NCBI GenBank assembly: GCA_016209245.1
Contig: JACQWN010000707.1
Coordinates: 1-9,029 of the forward strand
Origin: Bacteroidia bacterium
GTDB taxonomy: Bacteria > Bacteroidota > Bacteroidia > Bacteroidales > BM523
DNA length: 9,029 nt
Reading direction: 5' to 3'
Of the stretch, positions 1 to 5,746 are shown piece after piece (position 1 is the first letter of the stretch; each line of letters opens with the position of its first letter). The notes under the pieces were generated by a model, which saw only the letters and a list, made by a program, of their open reading frames with translations, did no database searches and was not told the DNA's origin. Made by a program: the position numbers and the translations under genes.

Positions 1-2
1 AA

Positions 3-122
3 ATTGAGTTTTTGGATTTGAAAAAGCTTAAAATTTTATTCGTGGAGTTTAAAAAATCAAAATTTAGAGGTTCATCGCAACATCAAAAAAAATTTTTACT
101 GCGGTTTTTTATAAAAAAGTGA
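3..122 (+). CDS. Possible C-terminal end of a gene entering from the left (weak)
   Basis: Frame 3 of the plus strand is open from the window edge to a TGA at 120-122, giving 39 residues ending LLRFFIKK. The peptide is very lysine- and phenylalanine-rich, as expected from random AT-rich DNA, but it shows a plausible amphipathic character (FLDLKKLKILFVEFKK). I do not recognise it. If real, it converges on the small minus-strand gene ending at 142. With no start and so little length it could equally be chance; the sequence to the left would settle it. Confidence 0.2.
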   Translation: MEFLDLKKLKILFVEFKKSKFRGSSQHQKKFLLRFFIKK

Positions 123-141
123 GTTTTCGTTCAGACACTAA

Positions 142-330
142 TTATAATTTAACAAGGACAAAACCGCTGAGTATGTACCCGCAATATCTGACGAGATACT
201 CTATCCTTCCCCACGAACCGTTCCCGATTTCAACCGCGCGGGATACGTCTACGTATTTTGGCTCATCTTCGGTTATGCGGCATCCCTTTCTCAGAAGGGA
301 CTCTACCGCCTCTTCAATTGTGTGTTTCAT
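142..330 (-). CDS. Small hypothetical protein, 62 aa
   Basis: I do not recognise a named family. The ATG at 330 is chosen because AAGGAAAG lies just upstream of it (ATG preceded by AAGGAAAGTACT), one of the few clear Shine-Dalgarno sequences in the window. The frame is also open upstream to an ATG at 444, which would add 38 residues, but that part is polar, low in hydrophobic pattern and without a ribosome site. The 62-residue product starts with a short helix (TIEEAVESLLRKG) followed by a probable strand-rich part (EPKYVDVSRAVEIGNGSWGRIEYLVR) and a hydrophobic end (GYILSGFVLVKL). No transmembrane anchor or catalytic motif is evident. It is the next minus-strand gene after the CARF-type sigma-54 activator, about 480 bases downstream, and a sigma-54-like element points toward it, so it is a candidate target of that activator. 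Its base composition is less AT-rich than its surroundings. Real gene likely; function unknown. Confidence 0.6.
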   Translation of the reverse strand: MKHTIEEAVESLLRKGCRITEDEPKYVDVSRAVEIGNGSWGRIEYLVRYCGYILSGFVLVKL

Positions 331-480
331 AGTACTTTCCTTTTTTATATTATTTTGTATTGAACATTCGTGCGTATTGCCGGGCGCTTTTTCTCTCACG
401 GAGGTTTCTTTTATTTGTACCGTATTTTTGTTTTTCAGTTGCATTTCTTTTTGTTTTTATAATTAATTTACAGAATATAA

Positions 481-497
481 ATACAAAATCGTGCCAA
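481..497 (-). promoter_or_regulatory. Candidate sigma-54 (-24/-12) promoter, imperfect
   Basis: Read on the minus strand this is TTGGCACGATTTTGTAT. The -24 half TTGGCACG is a perfect match to the sigma-54 consensus YTGGCACG. The -12 half is TTGT instead of TTGC and sits one base too close (GG-N9-GT rather than GG-N10-GC), a real weakness because sigma-54 is strict about this spacing. Transcription would begin near 470 and read the small gene with start at 330, or its longer form from 444. Placement fits the sigma-54 activator encoded immediately upstream in the same direction. Confidence 0.3.
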
Positions 498-570
498 AAA
501 TTATAAACAACTGAATATTAATTATATAAGACAAACAAAATATAGAATATATGAGAAACATATAAACTGA

Positions 571-600
571 GGTTGGAATGATTTAAACCAGGGTTGGAAT
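571..600. repeat. Two direct copies of GGTTGGAAT, 21 bp apart
   Basis: GGTTGGAAT occurs at 571-579 and again at 592-600, a spacing of exactly 21 bases, or two turns of the helix, which puts both copies on one face of the DNA. They lie about 100-130 bases behind the inferred start of the candidate sigma-54 promoter, the usual distance for enhancer sites of sigma-54 activators. Such sites are more often palindromic, so the enhancer reading is only a suggestion. Two nine-base copies could arise by chance. Confidence 0.35.
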
Positions 601-627
601 ATTGATTTGAATCCGGAACAGGAAAAA

Positions 628-805
628 TTGGTAACTATTTAGGTCAATGTTATTTCATACGTATATTATCCCAACGAAGTACGAATTTATTACGAACTTA
701 CGAATTACGAATTTGCCAACTGCGAACCCTTTCGTAATTCGTAAATTCGTATTTTTTTTTCGTACTTCGGTGGAATAATAACGTTTATACCTAAATAATT
801 ACAAA
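628..805. repeat. Long interrupted palindrome with near-matching terminal inverted repeats
   Basis: The ends match as inverted repeats: 628-644 against 789-805, 15 of 17 bases, including nine identical bases TATTTAGGT. Inside, 675-685 (CGAAGTACGAA) pairs with 759-769, 691-696 with 746-751, and 698-711 (TTACGAATTACGAA) pairs perfectly with 731-744, leaving a loop at 712-730. The internal arms are built from repeats of TACGAATT. No coding potential and no obvious target duplication. It begins about seven bases past the stop of the sigma-54 activator gene. It could be a non-autonomous MITE-like element, a dispersed palindromic repeat, or an RNA structure that ends or stabilises the activator mRNA. 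No T-run follows it in the minus direction, so it is not a standard terminator. Confidence 0.6.
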
Positions 806-811
806 AACTGT

Positions 812-2332
812 TTATTTTTCTTTCAGGAATTTATCAACGGCCTGTGGAGTAATCCCGAGAAGCCTGGCAGCTTCGCTTTTGTTTCCATTTGCAAGTGAAA
901 GCGCTTGGTGAATGAGCTTTTTCCTGGTATCTGCAATATAATCCGGCAGTGAAAATCCATAATATGGTACAGGAATATTATATATTTTTTCTTTATGGAT
1001 AGGTTTCGGTAGCTGGATATCTTTTTCCGTTATTTTATAGCCTTTTGTAAAAATGACAGCGTTCTCCACTGTATTTTCAAGTTCGCGGATATTGCCGGTC
1101 CATGGATGTGCTTGTAATTTCAACAGGGCTTTAGGGTCGAATTTTTTAGTCTGAAGTAACTGCAGATTGATTCTGTCAAGAATCCGTACAGCGATTTTTG
1201 GTATGTCGGTTATTCTTTCCCTTAACGGTGGAAGGTCAATGACTGTTTTGGCAATCCGGTGATAGAGATCTTCCCTGAAGGTATTATCTGCGATCATTTT
1301 GGCGATATCGGCATTAGTCGCAGCAATCACTCTTACATTAACCTGGACGGAGTGCGAACTTCCTATAGGTTCAACCTCACCCGATTGCAAAACGCGGAGC
1401 AGTTTCTTTTGAGCTTCGGACGGAAGCTCACCGAGCTCGTCGAGAAACAGGGTGCCGTTATCGGCCTGGACAAACTTACCGTCAAAATCGGAAACGGCGC
1501 CTGTAAAAGCGCCTTTTTTATGCCCGAACAAGGTGCTTTCAATCAATTCTTTGGGTATAGCAGCACAATTAACAGCAACAAAATTGCTGTTTGAACGAGG
1601 ACTAAGAAGGTGTATCAGGCGGGCGGTCACCTCTTTGCCTGTACCTGTCTCGCCCTGAATAAGGACGCTGATGTTGTAAGAAGCAATGGTCGTAATTTTT
1701 TCAAGAACTTCCTGCATTAGCGGATGATCGGCGACAAAATCGAATCTCTTAATCGCTTCCTTTATATTGGGCTGTGCAGTTTGTAAAATTTCCGCCTGCA
1801 GGATGTTCGATTTAATCACAGGAAATTCCGGAGCGGAAAAATCCAATTCAAGAACATAGCCCTTATCCTTTGTGATATGCCTTGTTTCCCTGATATTCAA
1901 TATATGAGCAGGTATTTCACCGCTAGCTGCAAGCAGCACCCAGCATGTATGCATCTGAGGAGTGCCGCATGATACATTTATATAATATTCATCATTTTTA
2001 TAATCTTCCTGTATATAACGGATAATATCACGTATGACATGCAGTATTTCAAGATAATTAATAACATCGGAAATATTCAGTTGCATCAAACGGATATTTA
2101 TCAGTGGGTAACGGGAATTGATGTATTCTCTGGTCATAAGAGCCCGTTCTTTTAAATTCGGTTGTACAAGAAGCACAAGATTGTCAAAATTTTTTTGGGC
2201 TAGCAGGCCAAGTATAGGACCGTTCTTCGCCATTTCTTCAACTACAGTTTCAATAAATGGATCACGCGGGCTAACAATAGAGATAAGCGTTTGCTTTCTT
2301 TTTTCCTGTATATTCTTCTTTTTTTCTTTCAT
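812..2332 (-). CDS. Sigma-54-dependent transcriptional activator with N-terminal CARF-type sensor (RtcR-like architecture)
   Basis: A 506-residue enhancer-binding protein that should remodel sigma-54 RNA polymerase by ATP hydrolysis after binding a ligand. Residues 14-175 look like a CARF (Rossmann-like) domain: a first strand ISIVSPRDPF, a strand NLVLLVQ, and the diagnostic strand-loop INVSCGTPQM at about 118-126, as in CARF proteins and RtcR. There is no receiver or PAS domain. The AAA+ domain spans about 195-425, with Walker A GETGTGKE (227-234), intact GAFTGA loop (274-279), Walker B TLFLDE (294-299), an arginine-finger region (FREDLYHR, 352-359) and GNIRELEN (413-420). A Fis-type helix-turn-helix ends the protein (NKSEAARLLGITPQAV, 484-499). 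Length matches RtcR-type activators. CARF ligands known in the family are cyclic oligoadenylates from type III CRISPR systems or RNA ends; which applies here is not visible. The start lies 42 bases after ispE, so it may be co-transcribed with it. Activator class certain, CARF assignment strong, ligand unknown. Confidence 0.9.
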   Translation of the reverse strand: MKEKKKNIQEKRKQTLISIVSPRDPFIETVVEEMAKNGPILGLLAQKNFDNLVLLVQPNLKERALMTREYINSRYPLINIRLMQLNISDVINYLEILHVIRDIIRYIQEDYKNDEYYINVSCGTPQMHTCWVLLAASGEIPAHILNIRETRHITKDKGYVLELDFSAPEFPVIKSNILQAEILQTAQPNIKEAIKRFDFVADHPLMQEVLEKITTIASYNISVLIQGETGTGKEVTARLIHLLSPRSNSNFVAVNCAAIPKELIESTLFGHKKGAFTGAVSDFDGKFVQADNGTLFLDELGELPSEAQKKLLRVLQSGEVEPIGSSHSVQVNVRVIAATNADIAKMIADNTFREDLYHRIAKTVIDLPPLRERITDIPKIAVRILDRINLQLLQTKKFDPKALLKLQAHPWTGNIRELENTVENAVIFTKGYKITEKDIQLPKPIHKEKIYNIPVPYYGFSLPDYIADTRKKLIHQALSLANGNKSEAARLLGITPQAVDKFLKEK

Positions 2333-2374
2333 GTAAATTTTTGGAATAATTCGATGTAAAATTACAACTTTGGT

Positions 2375-3199
2375 TTAAAAAGACAAAAATTTTTCAAAAT
2401 AATAATTTTCTTTAAATAATCCTTTAACCTCAGGTTTTTCTTTAAATAATCCATAAATAGCCGAACCGCTGCCGCTCATCGAAGCAAAAACCGCACCCAT
2501 CTCATATAGCTGTTCTTTAATTTTTTTTAGTTCGGGATATTTTTTAAAGACAATTTTTTCAAAATCATTTTTGACTAATATTTTCCATTGTTCAACAGGT
2601 AAGGATAAAATATTTTTTAACGGGGTAATATGTTTAGCAGGTTTTATCTGTGAATAAGCCCAAGCCGTGCTTACATGAATTTCCGGACATATTAACAAAA
2701 TAAAATAAGCGTTCAAATTTAGTTTTATATCTTCAAGCATATCACCTCTTCCTGTAGCGAAACATGGTCTGTTTTTTATAAAAAAAGCGCAATCGCTGCC
2801 GATTTTGCTTGCATAATTAATCATTTGAACCTCATCAAGACCGATGTTGAACAATGTATTTAACAATTTAACGGTAAAAGCGGCATCGGAAGAACCCCCA
2901 CCAAGCCCTGAACCAACCGGTATTATTTTGTGCAGGAACATTGTCGCCGATGGAATATTAAAATCATTTTTTAAAATATTATATACTTTAAAACAAAGGT
3001 TTTCAGAAACAGAACCTTGAATTGCTTTTCCAGTAATAGTCAGGGAACTTGACTTTGAGGTATCAGGGCATGGTAAAATTTCCAAAATATCGCTTAAGCC
3101 AACTGGATAAAAAATAGTCTCGATATTATGGAAACCATCACTTCTTTTTTCAAGGATATTTAATCCAAGATTTATCTTAGCATTAGGAAATGTTATCAT
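2375..3199 (-). CDS. ispE: 4-diphosphocytidyl-2-C-methyl-D-erythritol kinase
   Basis: A cytosolic GHMP-family kinase that phosphorylates the 2-hydroxyl of CDP-methylerythritol using ATP, the fourth step of the MEP (non-mevalonate) route to isoprenoid precursors. The 274-residue length is normal. The N-terminus PNAKINLGLNI carries the conserved substrate-site lysine (K8). The ATP-binding glycine-rich loop PVGSGLGGGSSDAA is at 94-107, the conserved aspartate is in KIGSDCAFF (D136), and the third GHMP motif MSGSGSAIYG is at 241-250. The ATG overlaps the stop of the upstream zinc-ribbon gene by one base (TAATG), implying translational coupling. The sigma-54 activator follows 42 bases downstream, with no evident functional link to isoprenoid synthesis. 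No missing key residues. Confidence 0.97.
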   Translation of the reverse strand: MITFPNAKINLGLNILEKRSDGFHNIETIFYPVGLSDILEILPCPDTSKSSSLTITGKAIQGSVSENLCFKVYNILKNDFNIPSATMFLHKIIPVGSGLGGGSSDAAFTVKLLNTLFNIGLDEVQMINYASKIGSDCAFFIKNRPCFATGRGDMLEDIKLNLNAYFILLICPEIHVSTAWAYSQIKPAKHITPLKNILSLPVEQWKILVKNDFEKIVFKKYPELKKIKEQLYEMGAVFASMSGSGSAIYGLFKEKPEVKGLFKENYYFEKFLSF

Positions 3200-3375
3200 T
3201 ATTTATACAAATAAATATCATCAATTACTTTCTGTTCATGCCATTTCTGTTTTGAAAAGCTAGTACATTTTTTGCAAATATGTTTAGCATGACCTTTACC
3301 AGAAAATTTTTCATTTGGTAGAAAATTACCACACACTTTACAATAATGACCTTTATGTCTTTTCTTTTTTGGCAT
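3199..3375 (-). CDS. Small zinc-ribbon-like protein, 58 aa
   Basis: Two CxxC knuckles, C12-x2-C15 and C34-x2-C37, separated by 18 residues, indicate one structural zinc site. The stretch between them, NEKFSGKGHAKHIC, has the look of a small family I have the impression is widespread, with the signature NExFSGKGH, but whose function I cannot name. The N-terminus is strongly basic (MPKKKRHKGH), which would suit nucleic acid or ribosome binding; that is inference. The ATG at 3375 is preferred over a TTG three codons upstream, which would add only three residues. Its stop shares a base with the ispE start, so the two are translated together and this is probably the first gene of the ispE unit. 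It follows a spacer rich in short tandem repeats. Confidence 0.85.
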   Translation of the reverse strand: MPKKKRHKGHYCKVCGNFLPNEKFSGKGHAKHICKKCTSFSKQKWHEQKVIDDIYLYK

Positions 3376-3397
3376 TTTTACCAAAATTATACTAAAA

Positions 3398-3413
3398 ATG
3401 GTTAAATGGTTAA
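3398..3413. repeat. Two tandem copies of ATGGTTAA
   Basis: The 8-base unit ATGGTTAA occurs twice in a row, 3398-3405 and 3406-3413, in the leader in front of the zinc-ribbon/ispE unit. It has the same 8-base period as the larger array just beyond it. It is probably part of the same low-complexity spacer rather than an independent site. Confidence 0.5.
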
Positions 3414-3427
3414 ATTATTTCATATTC

Positions 3428-3475
3428 AACAATTTAGCAATTTAGCAATGCGGCAATATAACAATTTAGCAATAT
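3428..3475. repeat. Six-unit 8-bp tandem repeat, unit AGCAATTT
   Basis: Six consecutive 8-base units follow each other without gaps: AACAATTT, AGCAATTT, AGCAATGC, GGCAATAT, AACAATTT and AGCAATAT. The core CAAT is invariant and the flanking bases drift. The array lies between the end of the secreted-protein gene (3522) and the start of the zinc-ribbon gene (3375), where a promoter for the latter would be expected. Units this short, with no unique spacers, rule out a CRISPR array. Likely a microsatellite-like slippage repeat. Confidence 0.75.
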
Positions 3476-3521
3476 TATTTTAGCAAAAGGTTAAATTTTA
3501 AACCGTTTGCAGTATATGATC

Positions 3522-4553
3522 CTATTTATTATCAGGTTTGTAGAATTTATCGCTTTCGGGGTGGAAAATAACACCGGTATTGCTTTTCGACTTTGGATTT
3601 TTCAGAATAATATCGGATATAAATTCCCATTTACCGTTTTTAAACTCAAGAGCGTCATGTGTCATATCAGGACCATAATATTGATATTGCCCATAGAAAG
3701 ATGGTTGCATTGGAGCCAGATGGTCAAATACAATTTTATCTATTTCATCATCATATCGCAGCAGCATTGTCACATTTTTTGAATATTCAAAGATTAATCT
3801 TTTCTTGTTTTGAGCATTAATATTAATAATGCTTAAACCAAAAACCGGCGTATTATCACTCTCAAAGCAGAGAATATCAATCAATTTTTTGGTAGTCAGT
3901 GCATCATTGCCATCCCAGCCGAGCAGCGTATAAAAAGTCTTATTTTTGAACTTTTTTGTAATAATTGAATAATACAAGGCGCCATACCATTTACCGGCAG
4001 TTAATGCTTGATTTTCGGAATCTTTGATTTCATGCGATTTATCGTCTAATGAAAAAAGTAAATATTTATCTTTTTTTTGAGCATAATATTGGATAAATCC
4101 GAAGTATTCAAAGCTCTTGTTTTCATACTGCACATTCCATGTGAAAATATGTACCAGTCCGTCGGAAGACGTAATTTTCCCGGAGTAATTAAGTGAATCG
4201 AATGAATAATTAAACGAGCCGTCAATTTCTAATGCATCCTTAAAAGTTTTTAAAATCAGATTATTGTATTTTATTTTCTCAATATCAGCTTTAACATACC
4301 TGTCGCCATCGAATTCGAACAGCTCGTTAAATAAATATTTTAGTGAATCTTCGTATTCTTTAAATACGGCATGAGAAATTGATTGTGAATATATATTATA
4401 AGGTATAGTGATAAATAATATTGAGGATAGAAGAAGCGTTTTGCTGAAAGGAAAACGCTTCTTCCTTCCCCGCAAAAATAAATACATCGTCATTCCGAAC
4501 GCAGTGAGGAATCTCAAAATATAGGTGAGAAGTAACAATGTATTCTGTTTCAT
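3522..4553 (-). CDS. Secreted protein of unknown function, 343 aa
   Basis: I cannot assign a named family. The body is rich in aromatic and strand-forming residues and has distinctive conserved-looking stretches: KTFYTLLGWDGNDALTTKK (about residues 205-223), RLIFEYSKNVTMLLRYDDE, and GQYQYYGPDMTHDALEFKNG near the end. A hydrophobic segment, TLLLSSILFITIPYNIYSQS, preceded by basic residues GRKKRF, is a likely signal peptide, so export is expected. The ATG at 4553 forms an ATGA overlap with the stop of the aminotransferase gene, which favours it; an ATG three codons earlier (4562) is also possible. The N-terminus is odd: between this start and the export signal lies a dispersed repeat encoding ILRFLTAFGMT, then a 13-bp hairpin encoding KKRFPFSKTLLLS. 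As a result the protein carries two hydrophobic stretches, and the functional start may instead be the ATG at 4493 or 4487. Gene certain, start uncertain. Confidence 0.85.
   Translation of the reverse strand: MKQNTLLLLTYILRFLTAFGMTMYLFLRGRKKRFPFSKTLLLSSILFITIPYNIYSQSISHAVFKEYEDSLKYLFNELFEFDGDRYVKADIEKIKYNNLILKTFKDALEIDGSFNYSFDSLNYSGKITSSDGLVHIFTWNVQYENKSFEYFGFIQYYAQKKDKYLLFSLDDKSHEIKDSENQALTAGKWYGALYYSIITKKFKNKTFYTLLGWDGNDALTTKKLIDILCFESDNTPVFGLSIININAQNKKRLIFEYSKNVTMLLRYDDEIDKIVFDHLAPMQPSFYGQYQYYGPDMTHDALEFKNGKWEFISDIILKNPKSKSNTGVIFHPESDKFYKPDNK
4430..4464. repeat. Perfect 13-bp inverted repeat inside a coding region
   Basis: GAAGAAGCGTTTT at 4430-4442 is exactly complementary to AAAACGCTTCTTC at 4452-4464, with a 9-base loop. 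It falls within the N-terminal codons of the secreted-protein gene, close to its alternative starts at 4487 and 4493. In the mRNA it would form a strong stem directly after those starts, where it could slow initiation or mark the end of the upstream aminotransferase message. No T-run follows. Confidence 0.8.
4488..4515. repeat. Dispersed Bacteroidota intergenic repeat (CATTCCGAACGCAGTGAGG type)
   Basis: A 28-base partly palindromic sequence with ATTCC and GGAAT arms around GAACGCAGTGA. From general knowledge, near-identical copies are scattered through intergenic DNA of many Bacteroidota genomes and give a spurious peptide RFLTAFGMT when translated. Here it lies in frame inside the 5' part of the secreted-protein gene, just after the aminotransferase stop. 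It either inserted into the signal-peptide codons or marks former spacer DNA now read through. Confidence 0.75.
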
Positions 4554-5740
4554 GAATAACATCTTTCAATTGATTTTATTAATAATTTACATACATTTAT
4601 TATCTGCTTCTGAGTAATAATTAATGGCGGTTTTAATGCGATACAATCATCGACAAAAAGAAAATTTCCGACAATAAGTCTGTTTTTCATAGCTTCTGAA
4701 ATTACTCTTTTTGCAATTCGTTTATTTTTAAATTCAATAGCCAGAAGTAATCCTTTTCCTCTGAAATTCTTAATCGCCTTGTAAACGAGATGTTTTCTGA
4801 ACAACTGTTCTTTATATTGAACGGATTCAATAATTTTTTCTTTTTTAAGCACCTGTAAGGAGGCAATTGCTGCTGCACATGAAACGGGGTGGCCGCCGAA
4901 TGTTGTAATGTGGCCGAACATCGGTTCTTTTTTTAAGCAATTCATAATATTTTTATCGGCGATAAAAGCGCCCAGAGGCATGCCGCCTCCCATTCCTTTA
5001 GCAATAACGAGAATATCAGGCACTACATTATATTGTTCAAAAGCAAATAATGTGCCTGTTCTGCCAAAACCCGTTTGAACCTCATCAAAAACGAGCAATG
5101 CGCCGGTTTCCGTACAGCGCTTGCGGAGATTAATAAGAAAATCGTTTGCAGGTAATATTATTCCGGCTTCCGATTGAATCGGTTCGGTTATCACACAGGC
5201 AGTGTGTTCATTAATATATTGTAAATCGTTAGTATTATTGAAATTAATAAACCGTATTCCCGGTAAAAGAGGACGGAAAGGATACTTGAAATTTTCATCG
5301 CCCAGTACACTTAAAGCCCCATGTGTGCTGCCATGATATGAATTATAAAAGGCAATAATTTCTTGTCTGCCTGTATAACGTTTTGCCAATTTCATCGCAC
5401 CGTCGACAGCTTCACTTCCGGAATTGACAAAAAATACGCAGTTCAGCGATTCAGGCAAATAATCTGTAAGAAGCTTTGCATATTCATACTGAGGCGATAG
5501 AATATACTCACCATATACCATAAGGTGAAGATATTTTTCAGCTTGTTTTTTTATCCCGGTAATTACTCTGGGATGACAATGACCGATATTATTAACGGCA
5601 ATTCCCGAGATTAAATCAATGTATTTACGATTATGCTTATCATACAGGTAAATACCACGTGCTTTATTGATTTCTATCATTAAAGGATAGCCGGAAGTTT
5701 GTGCAAGATGTCGCAGAAACAGCTGCCTGGGCGAGCTCAT
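4550..5740 (-). CDS. Class III (acetylornithine/ornithine-type) PLP-dependent aminotransferase
   Basis: A 396-residue cytosolic fold-type I aminotransferase, full length for the family. It moves an amino group from the omega position of a basic or other diamine-like substrate to 2-oxoglutarate. Visible sites: PLP phosphate-binding NSGSEAVDGAMKLAK (106-120), FYNSYHGSTHGALS (131-144), the TEPIQSEAG segment (185-193), pyridine-ring aspartate in FDEVQTGFGRTG (D219), the Schiff-base lysine in IAKGMGGGMPLGA (K248) and HITTFGGHPVSCAAA. The N-terminus RQLFLRHLAQTS is typical of the Bacteroidota branch. Substrate cannot be fixed; no other arginine-pathway gene is adjacent, so argD is not asserted. It follows the LytTR regulator by six bases and overlaps the next gene by four, so all three probably form one transcript. 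AAAAGGA abuts the ATG, too close for an ideal ribosome site. Confidence 0.93.
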   Translation of the reverse strand: MSSPRQLFLRHLAQTSGYPLMIEINKARGIYLYDKHNRKYIDLISGIAVNNIGHCHPRVITGIKKQAEKYLHLMVYGEYILSPQYEYAKLLTDYLPESLNCVFFVNSGSEAVDGAMKLAKRYTGRQEIIAFYNSYHGSTHGALSVLGDENFKYPFRPLLPGIRFINFNNTNDLQYINEHTACVITEPIQSEAGIILPANDFLINLRKRCTETGALLVFDEVQTGFGRTGTLFAFEQYNVVPDILVIAKGMGGGMPLGAFIADKNIMNCLKKEPMFGHITTFGGHPVSCAAAIASLQVLKKEKIIESVQYKEQLFRKHLVYKAIKNFRGKGLLLAIEFKNKRIAKRVISEAMKNRLIVGNFLFVDDCIALKPPLIITQKQIINVCKLLIKSIERCYS

Positions 5741-5746
5741 TCCTTT

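Noticed and set aside
66..110. Weak CGCA/TGCG stem followed by T-run as plus-strand terminator
   Set aside because: Only four GC-containing pairs around a long AT-rich interior; it would be expected by chance in this composition.
119..466. Plus-strand open frame of 115 codons
   Set aside because: It is antisense to the small minus-strand gene that has a clear ribosome site, and its product is a serine/phenylalanine-rich peptide with no family look.
628..805. Rho-independent terminator for the activator gene
   Set aside because: The palindrome is far larger than a terminator stem and no T-run follows it in the direction of transcription.
1259..1658. Plus-strand open frames antisense to the AAA+ domain
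   Set aside because: They lie entirely opposite conserved Walker B and GAFTGA codons of the sigma-54 activator and encode nothing recognisable.
3428..3475. Possible CRISPR array
   Set aside because: Units are only 8 bases with no spacers. Nothing in the window shows 25-40 base repeats separated by unique spacers, even though a CARF gene prompted the search.
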